From: Arcobacter sp.
GTDB taxonomy: Bacteria > Campylobacterota > Campylobacteria > Campylobacterales > Arcobacteraceae
Direction of reading: 5' to 3'
NCBI GenBank assembly: GCA_003252105.1
Contig: QKDL01000050.1
Span: 1 to 64,000, forward strand
Length of the DNA: 64,000 bases
The translations under genes and the position numbers were made by a program. Positions 17,486-26,556 of this stretch are shown piece by piece. The first letter of the stretch is position 1. Each line of letters begins with the position of its first letter. The notes beneath the pieces are model-generated. The model had not been told where the DNA came from and did not search any database. It saw only the letters and a program-made list of their open reading frames with translations.

Positions 17486-17489
17486 GAAA

Positions 17490-18359
17490 ATGGTTGAATT
17501 ATTACAATACTCATTTGGAGGTTTAACAGTTGGATTTATTTATGCCTTAGTTGGTTTGGGATTCACTGTTATATATAACTCTAGTAAAATTATAAACTTC
17601 TCGCAAGGGGAGTTTGTAATGGTAGGGGGAATGTCAGCAGTATTTTTATCATACGCTAAATTCCCATTTGTTTTAGCATTTCCTTTTGCAATTATTATAT
17701 CTGCACTTATAGGGTATATGCTTTTTAAATTGATATCTATGTCTAGTAACTCTTCAGTTACATCGTTAATTATTTTAACACTAGGTTATTCTATTTTTGT
17801 AAGAGGGGCTTCTCAGGTAGTATTTGATAAACAAATGCATACTTTACCATCATTTATAAGTGATACACCAATTTCTATATTTGGTGCAACTATAACTCCT
17901 CAAGCAATTCTAGTAATTGTTGTTTCACTTTGTATTGTTGTTGGATTATATTATTTATTTAACAAGACAAAAATAGGGAAAGCAATGTTGGCAACTGCTG
18001 ATAATAAAGATGCAGCAAAATTTGTTGGTATCTCTGTTAAGAAAATATTGATTATAAATTTTATGATTAGTGCATCAATTGCAGCAATAGGTGGAATAGT
18101 GCTAACACCAATTACATCAACAAATTATGAAATTGGAGTTATGTTAGGTCTTAAGGGATTTTGTGCAGCTATTATTGGTGGTATAGGTAATCCTTTTGGT
18201 GCAGTATTTGGAGGAGTTCTACTTGGAATTTTAGAATCTTTCGTTGCTGGTTATTTAAGTAGTGAATATAAAGATGCAGTAGCATTTATAGTATTACTTT
18301 TAATTTTATTCTTTTTCCCAGGTGGTATTTTTGGGGCTAAGAAATCAACAAGAGTGTAG
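17490..18359 (+). CDS. LivH-type ABC permease (importer 1)
   Basis: This 289-residue protein has about eight transmembrane helices and LivH-like blocks: GFIYALVGLGFTVIYN at the start and GGIGNPFGAVFGGVLLGILE near the C-terminus. It lies 4 bp after the binding protein. It forms the membrane channel with the LivM-type partner that follows. The ribosome site is weak (AGTAAGAA), so coupling with the gene before it is likely. Confidence 0.9.
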   Translation: MVELLQYSFGGLTVGFIYALVGLGFTVIYNSSKIINFSQGEFVMVGGMSAVFLSYAKFPFVLAFPFAIIISALIGYMLFKLISMSSNSSVTSLIILTLGYSIFVRGASQVVFDKQMHTLPSFISDTPISIFGATITPQAILVIVVSLCIVVGLYYLFNKTKIGKAMLATADNKDAAKFVGISVKKILIINFMISASIAAIGGIVLTPITSTNYEIGVMLGLKGFCAAIIGGIGNPFGAVFGGVLLGILESFVAGYLSSEYKDAVAFIVLLLILFFFPGGIFGAKKSTRV

Positions 18360-18367
18360 GTATTATC

Positions 18368-19333
18368 ATGGGAAATAAAGGTGTATTTTTAGATCGAGGG
18401 ATAGTTACCACTATAATAATTTTGTGTGTAATACCTTTTTTATTACAAAACTCATTTCATTATGAGATAGCAATTATGTGTATGTTAAATGCAGTTATAT
18501 GTATTGGACTAAATATGTTAGTTGGTTATACTGGTCAAATCTCTTTAGGTCATGGGGCATTTGCTGGACTTGGAGCTTATGTGGCAGTAATATTATCGAC
18601 TACATTTGAATTTGATCCAGTTTTAAGCATCATAATTTCAGTTGTTGTTTTAGCTGTATTAGCATTTTTAATATCAAAACCTGTATTAAAGTTAGAAGGT
18701 CATTATCTTGCTATGGCAACACTAGCTGTGGGTATTATTATCTCACTTGTATTAAGAAATGAAGATCAATTAACTGGTGGACCAGATGGTATGAGTGTTA
18801 GTCAATTTCATATTTTAGGTTATGTATTTGAAAATGATATGCAATGGTATGTGTTATCAGCAATATTTTTAGTATTTTCTATTTGGGCATTACAAAATGT
18901 GGTGAATTCACCTTTTGGAAGAATCTTAAGATGTATTAGAGATTCTGAAACTGCTGCTAAAGCTATTGGTGCAGATGTACCATATTATAAAACTTATGTT
19001 TTTGTGATATCTGTTGTAATTGCAACCATTGCTGGTTCTTTATACTCATACTATACAGGATTTATATCTCCAGAAGAATCAGGATTTATGAGATCTATTC
19101 AGCTTGTAGTTATGATTGTATTTGGTGGACTTGGAAGAATTTATGGGGCTGTATTTGGTGCAATTATTATCACAGCACTTCCTCAGTTCTTGACATTTTT
19201 ACACGATTATGAACAAATGGTTTTTGGTGCAATTATTATTTTTGTAATGATTTTTATGCCAAAAGGGATAGTTTCAATCTTTGATACTTTAAAAGTGGAT
19301 AAAACTGAATTGAAAAAAAAGGATAATGCATGA
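18368..19333 (+). CDS. LivM-type ABC permease (importer 1)
   Basis: This 321-residue permease has about nine transmembrane helices with typical LivM motifs: NMLVGYTGQISLGHGAFAGLGAY near residue 50 and IVFGGLGRIYGAVFGAI near 255. It overlaps the ATPase gene that follows by 4 bp (ATGA). Together with the LivH-type protein it makes the translocation path. Confidence 0.9.
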   Translation: MGNKGVFLDRGIVTTIIILCVIPFLLQNSFHYEIAIMCMLNAVICIGLNMLVGYTGQISLGHGAFAGLGAYVAVILSTTFEFDPVLSIIISVVVLAVLAFLISKPVLKLEGHYLAMATLAVGIIISLVLRNEDQLTGGPDGMSVSQFHILGYVFENDMQWYVLSAIFLVFSIWALQNVVNSPFGRILRCIRDSETAAKAIGADVPYYKTYVFVISVVIATIAGSLYSYYTGFISPEESGFMRSIQLVVMIVFGGLGRIYGAVFGAIIITALPQFLTFLHDYEQMVFGAIIIFVMIFMPKGIVSIFDTLKVDKTELKKKDNA

Positions 19334-20100
19334 GTTTATTAAAAATTAATGGAATATCTAAAAGTTTTGGTGGATTAAAAGCAGTTGATGATATCTCTTT
19401 TGAAGTTCAAGAAGGGACAATTCATGCTTTGATTGGTCCCAATGGAGCGGGGAAAACAACTTTGGTAAATATGATATCTGGAATCTATACAGTTGATAGT
19501 GGAGATATATATTTCAATGATGAAAATATTACAAATGTTCCTACATATAAACTTGTAAATAAACATATTATGAGAACATTTCAAAATCTTGAGATTTGTG
19601 AAAATATGACTGTTATGGAAAATGTTCTTTTAGGTTTCAATATTAATATGAATAAAAGTCTTTTAAAGTGTTCTTTTCAGTTTGAATCAATTATTGATGA
19701 TGAAGATAAGTTTACACATATTGCCTTATCTCACCTAAAAAGAGTTGGTTTAGAAAATGTAGCTTATAAAATGTGTAGTGATTTATCTTATGGTGTTTTG
19801 AAAAAAGTTGAAATTGTAAGAGCTTTAGCTATTAATCCAAAACTTTTACTTTTAGATGAACCTGTTGCAGGTTTAAATGGTACAGAAACAGCAGAGATTT
19901 CAAAGATTATAAAAGAGATTGCAAAAGAGGGTGTAACAGTTCTTTTAATTGAGCATGATATGAAAATGATAATGGGTATCTCAGATAAAATCACTGTTGT
20001 TAATTTTGGAGTAAAACTTGCAGAGGGTACTCCTGCTGAAATCTCATCTAATCCAGATGTAATTAAAGCATATTTAGGTGAAGGATCATTGCATGAATAA
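19330..20100 (+). CDS. LivG-type ABC ATPase (importer 1)
   Basis: This 256-residue ATPase has Walker A (GPNGAGKTT), a modified signature (LSYGVLKKVEIVRAL) and Walker B (LLLLDEPVAGL), plus the switch His (LIEHDMKMI). The extended loop after Walker A and the size place it with LivG/BraF. It overlaps the permease by 4 bp. It works as a heterodimer with the LivF-type protein. Confidence 0.92.
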   Translation: MSLLKINGISKSFGGLKAVDDISFEVQEGTIHALIGPNGAGKTTLVNMISGIYTVDSGDIYFNDENITNVPTYKLVNKHIMRTFQNLEICENMTVMENVLLGFNINMNKSLLKCSFQFESIIDDEDKFTHIALSHLKRVGLENVAYKMCSDLSYGVLKKVEIVRALAINPKLLLLDEPVAGLNGTETAEISKIIKEIAKEGVTVLLIEHDMKMIMGISDKITVVNFGVKLAEGTPAEISSNPDVIKAYLGEGSLHE

Positions 20101-20818
20101 AGAGGGTTTAGTTTTAAATATAGAAAAATTAGATTGTCATTATGGACATATCCATGTTCTTCAAGATATCAATCTAAAAGTACATAGGGGTGAAATAGTT
20201 GCTTTAATTGGTGCAAATGGAGCAGGTAAAACAACTCTTATGAGAACTATTTCAGGATTGAAAGAACAAAATAAAGGTGAAATTATATTTAAAGAAAATA
20301 TTGATATCACAGATACATCTCCTGAAAAAAGAGTAAAACTTGGAATTGCACAAGTACCAGAGGGAAGAGAACTATTTAAATCATTAACTGTAGAAGATAA
20401 TTTAATGCTTGGGGCATTTACTAGAAATAATAAAGATGAAATAAAAAAAGATTTAGATTTTGTATATGAAAAGTTTCCTATATTATATGAAAAAAGAGGT
20501 TTGATATCAGGAAATCTATCTGGTGGTCAACAACAAATGCTTGCAATTGGAAGAGCTTTGATGAGTAAACCAGATTTATTATTGATGGATGAACCATCAA
20601 TGGGTTTAGCTCCTGTAATAGTAGAAGAGATTTTTGCATTTATTGAAGAGCTTAAAAAACTTCATATGACAGTATTTTTAGTTGAACAAAATTCATATTT
20701 TGCTTTAACAATCTCTAATAGAGCATATGTTTTAGAAAATGGTGAAATTGTTTTAAGTGGTAATTCTGAAGATTTATTAAAAGATCCAAGAGTTAAAGAA
20801 GCATATTTAGGAATGTAA
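20093..20818 (+). CDS. LivF-type ABC ATPase (importer 1)
   Basis: This 241-residue ATPase has Walker A (GANGAGKTT), the signature LSGGQQQM and Walker B (LLLMDEPSMGLAP), as in LivF/BraG. I chose the ATG at 20093 because GAAGGA lies about 7 nt upstream. A GTG at 20078 is in frame but has no ribosome site. The start overlaps the stop of the LivG-type gene by 8 bp. The crotonase gene begins on the base after its stop. Confidence 0.92.
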   Translation: MNKEGLVLNIEKLDCHYGHIHVLQDINLKVHRGEIVALIGANGAGKTTLMRTISGLKEQNKGEIIFKENIDITDTSPEKRVKLGIAQVPEGRELFKSLTVEDNLMLGAFTRNNKDEIKKDLDFVYEKFPILYEKRGLISGNLSGGQQQMLAIGRALMSKPDLLLMDEPSMGLAPVIVEEIFAFIEELKKLHMTVFLVEQNSYFALTISNRAYVLENGEIVLSGNSEDLLKDPRVKEAYLGM

Positions 20819-21598
20819 ATGAACAATAAATATATATTAGTAGAAAAACTAGAAAATGGTGTAGGTGTGATTACCCTAAATAGACCAGAAGTTTATAATG
20901 CATTATGTACCCAATTATTAAATGAAGTATCAGCAGCAATAAAAGATTTTGACAATGATACAAATATTGGTGCTATTGTATTAACAGGTGGAAATAAAGT
21001 CTTTGCAGCAGGTGCAGATATAAAAGAGATGGCTAATCTTGATTTTGCAAGTGCATATAATAATGAGTTTGTAAAAAAAGAGTGGCAAACTCTCGAAAAA
21101 CATACAAAACCTATAGTTGCAGCTGTAGCAGGATTTGCACTAGGTGGTGGTTGTGAAATGTCAATGCTATGTGATATTGTTGTTTGTGATACAACTGCAA
21201 AATTTGGTCAACCAGAAGTCAAAATAGGAACAATGCCTGGAGCTGGTGGTACACAAAGACTAACTAAAGCAGTTGGAAAAGCAAAAGCAATGTATATGTG
21301 TTTAACTGGTGATATGATTGATTCCAAAGAGGCAAAAGATTATGGATTGGTTGCATCTGTCTTTGAAGAAGGTACAGTAGTTGAAGAGGCAATCAAAATT
21401 GCATCTAAGATTGCATCAATGAGTCAACCTGTTGTAAGACTAATAAAAGAATCAATAAATAACTCTTATGAATCATCTTTACAAGCTGGACTTGAAGCTG
21501 AACGAAAATCTTTTTATACAACATTAGCATTAGATGATAGAACAGAAGGAATGAATGCTTTTGTAGAAAAAAGAAAAGCAAAATTCTCAAATAAATAA
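20819..21598 (+). CDS. Enoyl-CoA hydratase (crotonase family)
   Basis: This 259-residue crotonase has the oxyanion-hole segment AGADIKEM and both hydratase glutamates (FALGGGCEMSM and GQPEVKIGTMPGAGGTQR), so it should be an active hydratase. It starts on the base after the ABC ATPase stop, so it is part of the uptake operon. A second, similar crotonase (PaaF) is encoded at 31828. Having an extra one here fits a need for an additional CoA-thioester hydration, for example ring opening or the later beta-oxidation step. The exact substrate is unknown. A strong hairpin follows. Confidence 0.85.
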   Translation: MNNKYILVEKLENGVGVITLNRPEVYNALCTQLLNEVSAAIKDFDNDTNIGAIVLTGGNKVFAAGADIKEMANLDFASAYNNEFVKKEWQTLEKHTKPIVAAVAGFALGGGCEMSMLCDIVVCDTTAKFGQPEVKIGTMPGAGGTQRLTKAVGKAKAMYMCLTGDMIDSKEAKDYGLVASVFEEGTVVEEAIKIASKIASMSQPVVRLIKESINNSYESSLQAGLEAERKSFYTTLALDDRTEGMNAFVEKRKAKFSNK

Positions 21599-21623
21599 AA
21601 TATCTGTAATATACTACAAAAAT

Positions 21624-21654
21624 ATAAGTTATACACAAAAAGTGTATAACTTAT
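21624..21654 (+). terminator. Hairpin terminator after the importer/crotonase operon
   Basis: A perfect 13-bp stem, ATAAGTTATACAC / GTGTATAACTTAT with an AAAAA loop, lies 26 bp past the crotonase stop. It separates this operon from the diiron oxygenase, implying a separate promoter in 21655-21895. That stretch has a TATGATACAA promoter-like block (21814-21823), shared exactly with 35660-35669, and no gene. Confidence 0.65.
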
Positions 21655-21895
21655 TCTCAATATAATACTTATAATAAACTCTAAATCCCTATTTATTACC
21701 TATAGTATAAGAATTTATGGGCTTTTTATTAATAATTAATATATTACAAAAAAATAAATATATTCAAAAAAAATGAATCATATAATTAAAATTTAAGGAA
21801 GCATTAATAATTATATGATACAATTATTTTAGATATAGTTCAAAAAGTGAAGTATATTAAAAAACTAAAAATTTAGAAATTTAAAAGGAGTTGAG

Positions 21896-22924
21896 ATGGC
21901 AGGTTCAAAAGAAAAGCTAGCTGGAACTATGGAGTTCCCACCAGCAACACCACAGCCAAATGTTTATCCATTAAGTTGGGAAAATGTAACTACAAAATTA
22001 CAAGAAGTTTGGGAATCATCACAAAAAGAGTATTGGGATCCTGAAAAACTACCTTGGGATACATTTGATGTTACAAAATACACATGGGAGCAAAGAGAGT
22101 CTATAGCATATTGGTGGACTATTCTTTCAGTATTTGATGCATCTGCACCACCCGTATTTGCTTCTGCATTTATTAAAACATATGAATTACATGAGGAAGA
22201 TGTTGTTAGAAGATGTTTCTTTTCTGTTACAAGAGATGAGCAAAACCATGAACAAATGTGTGGTTTAGTTATAACTAAAATGTTAGAACATCCAGATCCT
22301 TTAACTTATGAGCCTAAAACTGATATTGGTAGAAGATTACAAAAAAATGCTAAATGGTTATATTACAATGGTGGAAGATATTGGGATGGATTTAAAAATG
22401 CAGTTCCTAAATATTCTTTAGCTGTATTATTCTCTTCTTTCCTAATGGGTGAAATTGCAGCAGCAACAATTTTTCATCAAATGGCAGCAGGATGTACTGA
22501 ATTAGTATTTAAAGAAGGGTTCTCAAAAATTGGTAAAGATGAAGGTAGACATATGGCTATCGTTTTAACATTGATGGAAAGAGATTATCCTAAATTAGCT
22601 CAAGAAGATAAAGAGATTATTACTAAACAAATTAGAGCAGGGTATCTATTCTTATCTGCTGTATTATTTGAGCCACCAACAGAGTTCTGGGATATTCCTG
22701 AAGATTTTATTGAGAATCAAAGAGAAGGTGAAAGATTAGCTAGAGAAGCTGGTTTCTTTATTCCAGATTATGAAACAAAAAAAGAGAACTGGAGAAAAGC
22801 TATGCTTAACTTAAAAGGTGTATTAGATAAATATGATACAGAATTCCCAGCAATTCCTGAAGTTGGAATTACAGGAAGAGAAATAAGTGATATTGATATG
22901 GAAGATATTATACCAGTATTCTAA
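21896..22924 (+). CDS. Stand-alone R2-like diiron oxygenase, candidate PaaABC replacement
   Basis: This 342-residue helical protein has two ExxH motifs with ferritin/R2-like spacing: Glu115/His118 (RDEQNHE) and Glu216/His219 (KDEGRHM). Glu186 lies 30 residues before the second pair (MGEIAAATIF). Asp81, 34 before the first, is a possible sixth ligand. It does not look like PaaA, PaaC, BoxB or DmpN. It is followed after 38 bp by its own 2Fe-2S/FAD reductase, and the pair lies between an aromatic uptake operon and paaX-paaKJIHGF, which here lack paaABCDE. I infer an aromatic or aryl-CoA oxygenase; phenylacetyl-CoA is the leading candidate. AurF-like oxygenases or a fatty-acyl desaturase are alternatives. 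Confidence 0.7.
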   Translation: MAGSKEKLAGTMEFPPATPQPNVYPLSWENVTTKLQEVWESSQKEYWDPEKLPWDTFDVTKYTWEQRESIAYWWTILSVFDASAPPVFASAFIKTYELHEEDVVRRCFFSVTRDEQNHEQMCGLVITKMLEHPDPLTYEPKTDIGRRLQKNAKWLYYNGGRYWDGFKNAVPKYSLAVLFSSFLMGEIAAATIFHQMAAGCTELVFKEGFSKIGKDEGRHMAIVLTLMERDYPKLAQEDKEIITKQIRAGYLFLSAVLFEPPTEFWDIPEDFIENQREGERLAREAGFFIPDYETKKENWRKAMLNLKGVLDKYDTEFPAIPEVGITGREISDIDMEDIIPVF

Positions 22925-22962
22925 TATCACCAAGTAAAAAATTATAACCAGGAATTTAAGAT

Positions 22963-23979
22963 ATGAAAAAGATTATTATACAACCATCAGGAAAAGAGAT
23001 AGCATGCCCTTCGGGGGAAACAGTATTATCTGTTCTTGAAAAACAAGGTTATGCCTTACCAAATAACTGTAGAGCTGGAGCCTGTGGTGAATGTAAAATA
23101 AAAGTTTTAAGTGGAGAATTTGACCAAGGTTTTATTATGGATATGGCTTTATCTCAAGAAGACAGAGATTTGGGATATGGCTTGATGTGTATGGCTAAAC
23201 CTATTTCAGATGTATTGGAAATAGAGTTTGGTACAGCAGATGCGCAACCTAAACTGTTCCCACCTATTGAGAATTCTTGGCATATTGTAACTGATAAGAT
23301 TCAAAGAACGCCTAATTTGATTGAACTTAAATTATCTCCATTGGGACAAAGTATTAAATATTGGCCTGGACAATATGCAATGATAGGGGATGAGGCATCT
23401 GGACATCCTCTTAGACCTTATTCTATTGCAAATCCTCCTCGTTCTGATGGAGAGTTGTCTTTTATTATAACAAAAGAACCAAATGGTAAAACCAGCCCTT
23501 GGATACATGATGAGGTAAATATTGGTGATAATATCAAGATTAATGGTCCTTATGGTACATTTTTAGGTGATCCATCTGTTGATACACCAATTTTATGTTT
23601 AGCTTCTGGATCTGGCTTAGCTCCAATCTTGTCATTGTTGAATGCTTATTTAAGTAGAGGAAATAAAAACCCTGTAACTTTACTTTTTTCAGCTAAAACA
23701 AAAGCTGATTTATTACATCATGGTAAATTAAAATATTTAGAATCTAGATATGTAAACTTTAAATATAAATACACTTTAACCCAAGAGAGTAACAAAGATG
23801 GTGGTTTAGAGGGTAGAATCGATAAAGTATTACCTTTATTAATACCTGAATTGTCTAATTACTCAGTTTATATAGCTGGTGGTGTATCATTTGTAGGTTC
23901 GTGTAAAAATATTGTTAGAGAACTTGGTGCAAAAGATGAATTAGTCCATATGGAAGAATACTTTGCACAACAAGTATAA
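22963..23979 (+). CDS. 2Fe-2S/FAD/NAD oxygenase reductase
   Basis: This 338-residue electron-transfer protein has an N-terminal plant-type ferredoxin (Cys36, Cys41, Cys44, Cys76; CRAGACGEC and LMCMAKP), then an FAD domain (HPLRPYSIANPP), then an NAD domain (CLASGSGLAPILSLL). This ferredoxin-first order is that of DmpP, MmoC and BenC. PaaE has the opposite order, so this is not PaaE. It surely serves the adjacent diiron protein. It ends just before a convergent hairpin shared with paaX. Confidence 0.9.
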   Translation: MKKIIIQPSGKEIACPSGETVLSVLEKQGYALPNNCRAGACGECKIKVLSGEFDQGFIMDMALSQEDRDLGYGLMCMAKPISDVLEIEFGTADAQPKLFPPIENSWHIVTDKIQRTPNLIELKLSPLGQSIKYWPGQYAMIGDEASGHPLRPYSIANPPRSDGELSFIITKEPNGKTSPWIHDEVNIGDNIKINGPYGTFLGDPSVDTPILCLASGSGLAPILSLLNAYLSRGNKNPVTLLFSAKTKADLLHHGKLKYLESRYVNFKYKYTLTQESNKDGGLEGRIDKVLPLLIPELSNYSVYIAGGVSFVGSCKNIVRELGAKDELVHMEEYFAQQV

Positions 23980-23985
23980 ATTTAA

Positions 23986-24029
23986 AATATAAGATAGTTA
24001 TGTACTCCCTTGAAAAACCATCTTATATT
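23986..24029. terminator. Convergent hairpin between reductase and paaX
   Basis: A perfect 10-bp inverted repeat, AATATAAGAT / ATCTTATATT with a 24-nt loop, lies between the two convergent genes. Confidence 0.5.
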
Positions 24030-24066
24030 GATATTTAATTTTGAAGAATAAAATAAAACTTTCCCT

Positions 24067-25005
24067 TTATTTTAATCCTCCAAATCTATTATAATAAAAC
24101 TTATCTAACTTAGGAGTATTACCTCCTACAGTTAGTAAATTCTCTTGTACATAAGCTTTTCCTTGATTATGAATTGCTACATAAAGAGATTCAACAAGTG
24201 AAGCAGCTGATTTACCTAACCAATCACTAGAGATAAATTGATTTCCAAGTTTTGGATCATATAAAACAGCTCTTCTATATTCATGAATCAATAGAATACT
24301 AATTATAAAACATTGTCTAGGTGTAAACTCTTCAATTGGAGTTTTAAGAGAATATATTCTTCTAAATATAGTAATAAAATCTCTATATCTATTTTCAACA
24401 TCTTTTAAATCCCAAAATTTATTTACCATCTCTTTTGTGATCTCTTTATTCATTGGCATATGAAGAGGACCTTTTATAAGAATCACTTTATTTTGAAGCT
24501 CATTTTTGATTAAAATATCTTGTATATATTCCATTTTGTAGTGTGGGTGCATATATGTATATTTTGATGGGTTAGCAAATCCCTCTTTTTTTAGAGTTTT
24601 ACTAAGTTCAAACTCTTCATCTTGTTCAAGGCTTGAAGTAAATAAAACAATCCAGTCGTTATCATTTTCTTGTTCATCATAAGCATATACACGATAATGA
24701 GCTTTAATAAACTTATCTACAGCCATATCACTTATAGTATAATAACTTTCACGACCAAATTTTTGAGAAGTTAGCCATCCCTCTTTTGTAAGTCTGAAAA
24801 TTGAAGTTCTTGTAAGTTTTTCACTTACTTCAAACTCTTCCATAAACTTAACAAGAGAACCTAACCAAATTGTTCCACCAAAAGGAAAAACTGTATCACC
24901 AAAAAAAGTTATGATTAAAGATTTTGCTTTTGGAGAGGTTTCTTCTAATAATGATTTTATATAAATATCTACTTCGTTTTCATTTACATCGTTATTCAAG
25001 AACAT
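24067..25005 (-). CDS. paaX: PaaX-family transcriptional repressor
   Basis: This protein of about 310 residues has the PaaX N-terminal winged helix (SLIITFFGDTVFPFGGTIWL; LTRTSIFRLTKEGWL; GRESYYTIS) and the family's central and C-terminal domains. PaaX proteins repress phenylacetate genes and release DNA on binding phenylacetyl-CoA (established for the family). The ATG at 25005 is only 1 nt from AAGGA; the in-frame TTG at 24999, 6 nt away, may be the true start. It is the last gene on the strand that carries paaK to paaF but is separated from them by unknown genes. It supports phenylacetate as the pathway substrate. Confidence 0.9.
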   Translation of the reverse strand: MFLNNDVNENEVDIYIKSLLEETSPKAKSLIITFFGDTVFPFGGTIWLGSLVKFMEEFEVSEKLTRTSIFRLTKEGWLTSQKFGRESYYTISDMAVDKFIKAHYRVYAYDEQENDNDWIVLFTSSLEQDEEFELSKTLKKEGFANPSKYTYMHPHYKMEYIQDILIKNELQNKVILIKGPLHMPMNKEITKEMVNKFWDLKDVENRYRDFITIFRRIYSLKTPIEEFTPRQCFIISILLIHEYRRAVLYDPKLGNQFISSDWLGKSAASLVESLYVAIHNQGKAYVQENLLTVGGNTPKLDKFYYNRFGGLK

Positions 25006-25096
25006 TCCTTTTAGTTTTTTTTATTATAACAAATTTTATATAAAGCTTGATATATAGGTAGTAAAGTTGGTATAATAATAAAAAAAAAGGCAAATT

Positions 25097-25405
25097 ATGA
25101 AAAGCCATTTAATAGAAGATTTATCCAATTTATTAGATAAAAATCTGATTCCTTATATGGAGATATCAGAAACAAAATTTTTAAAAAATGATGCTACAAT
25201 AAAAGTATATTTTCCTAAAATTATGTTAAATATTTGTAAACTTTTTGATAGAAAATATGTTTTAAAAGATAAAAAAAATATTTTTATATCAAAAGATAAA
25301 GATGGTTATAGTTTTGTAGATTTACTACTTTTAATAGATGAAAAAGTAGTAAAAATAAGAATATGTGCTATTTTAAAAAATACTTGGGGAATTGCAGAAT
25401 TTTAG
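25097..25405 (+). CDS. Hypothetical protein
   Basis: This 102-residue Lys/Ile-rich protein has no recognised domain. It starts 91 bp from the paaX start on the opposite strand after an AAAAGGCAAA ribosome region. Its stop lies in the left arm of a hairpin shared with the convergent gene. It may share a divergent promoter with paaX, but nothing in the sequence gives a function. Confidence 0.45.
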   Translation: MKSHLIEDLSNLLDKNLIPYMEISETKFLKNDATIKVYFPKIMLNICKLFDRKYVLKDKKNIFISKDKDGYSFVDLLLLIDEKVVKIRICAILKNTWGIAEF

Positions 25406-25444
25406 TAAAATTATTTTATTAATAATTTATAGTTTTACTAAAAT
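25399..25444. terminator. Bidirectional terminator
   Basis: A perfect 12-bp inverted repeat, ATTTTAGTAAAA / TTTTACTAAAAT, overlaps the stop codons of the two convergent hypothetical genes. Confidence 0.6.
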
Positions 25445-26006
25445 GGATATATTCATTAATATTTCCCACTAGAGTTTTAAGAGTCTTTACCCCTTCTTTT
25501 TTATCCCAAACACAGTTTTGTGTGATAAATTCTAGTTCAGGTTCTTCATATCTTTTTGTATAGTTTGATAAATTTAGTAGTATCTCATTTACACTAGTTG
25601 ATTTTGTAAGAACATTTACCTCTCCTAGTCTAAAGATATTATGGTACTTCAAACAATATTCAAAGGTATCAATATTTTCATAAATTAATGCAGTATCCCA
25701 AAAATACAATTCATCTTCATATATTTTTAACACAATATATCCATGGGTCAAAATATGGTTATCAAGTTTGTCTATTTTAAAAGCCAAATCTTTTAATTCT
25801 TCAAAAGAGAAATTTTTTATAAAACCATAACCATCTGTTGATTTGTTATAAGTAAATCCTAAATCCAGTAATTTTTTATGTTCAAAGTTCTTGGGATATT
25901 TTTGTGTCCCAAGACTTTGTTGAGAACTAATTACATTAGAAATAAAATCATTTGTATTAAGTTCATCTTTTATTTGTGTTTCATATTTTACTTCTAAATA
26001 GTTCAT
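25419..26006 (-). CDS. Hypothetical protein at the end of the paa operon
   Basis: This 195-residue protein contains alternating strands and helices and one notable phrase, YIVLKIYEDELYFWDTALIYENI. It lies 8 bp after the quinone reductase stop and so is probably co-transcribed with paaK and the other paa genes. I recognise no family and no catalytic motif. A role in phenylacetate metabolism is possible only by location. Confidence 0.5.
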   Translation of the reverse strand: MNYLEVKYETQIKDELNTNDFISNVISSQQSLGTQKYPKNFEHKKLLDLGFTYNKSTDGYGFIKNFSFEELKDLAFKIDKLDNHILTHGYIVLKIYEDELYFWDTALIYENIDTFEYCLKYHNIFRLGEVNVLTKSTSVNEILLNLSNYTKRYEEPELEFITQNCVWDKKEGVKTLKTLVGNINEYIHFSKTINY

Positions 26007-26014
26007 TTAATCTC

Positions 26015-26548
26015 CTAACTTAAAATTGCTTTTTTAAATTTTGATGCTAACTCTTCAAGTTTTTCATCACTTAAATTTTGCATAGCTCTATATGTATAAA
26101 AAGGTTCAAGAACTTTCATTCCACAAAATTTTGATGTATAAATATAAGGAGTTAAACACTCATCAACACTTTTAAAATCTCCAGAATAAGCATCTTCATG
26201 ACCACCCATAGATACAGCAAGCATAAACTCTTTTTTATTTAATTCTTTTCTTTCATATCCATCTTTTGAAATATCAAAAGCAAATCCAAGTGTATAAACC
26301 TTATCCATCCATTCTTTTAATATTGATGGGGCATTAAACCAAAACATTGGGAATTGGAATACAATTTTGTCTGCTTTTTTTATAGCTTCTTGCTCAGCTT
26401 GTATATCAATTTTATAATCAGGATATAAAGCTTTTATATCTCTTATTTCAACATTATCAAGAGTTTCAATCTCTTTTGAAAATCTTTTATTTACTCTTGA
26501 TTTTTTCATATCGTCATGGGCTTGAATTACCAATATATTTTTAGACAT
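26015..26548 (-). CDS. NAD(P)H:quinone reductase-like flavodoxin-fold protein
   Basis: This 177-residue protein has the flavodoxin-like fold of NQO1/KefF/MdaB proteins. It has an N-terminal strand ILVIQAHDD, the FMN/FAD loop FQFPMFWFNAPSILKEWMDKV near residue 70, and AVSMGGHEDAYSG near 110. Such enzymes reduce quinones by two electrons, which could detoxify quinones formed from catechols or hydroxylated aromatics. It follows paaK by 8 bp in the same operon. Confidence 0.8.
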   Translation of the reverse strand: MSKNILVIQAHDDMKKSRVNKRFSKEIETLDNVEIRDIKALYPDYKIDIQAEQEAIKKADKIVFQFPMFWFNAPSILKEWMDKVYTLGFAFDISKDGYERKELNKKEFMLAVSMGGHEDAYSGDFKSVDECLTPYIYTSKFCGMKVLEPFYTYRAMQNLSDEKLEELASKFKKAILS

Positions 26549-26556
26549 TTTTTATC

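Noticed and set aside
22963-23979. PaaE reductase
   Set aside because: The ferredoxin domain is N-terminal; in PaaE it is C-terminal. The layout matches DmpP/MmoC-type reductases.
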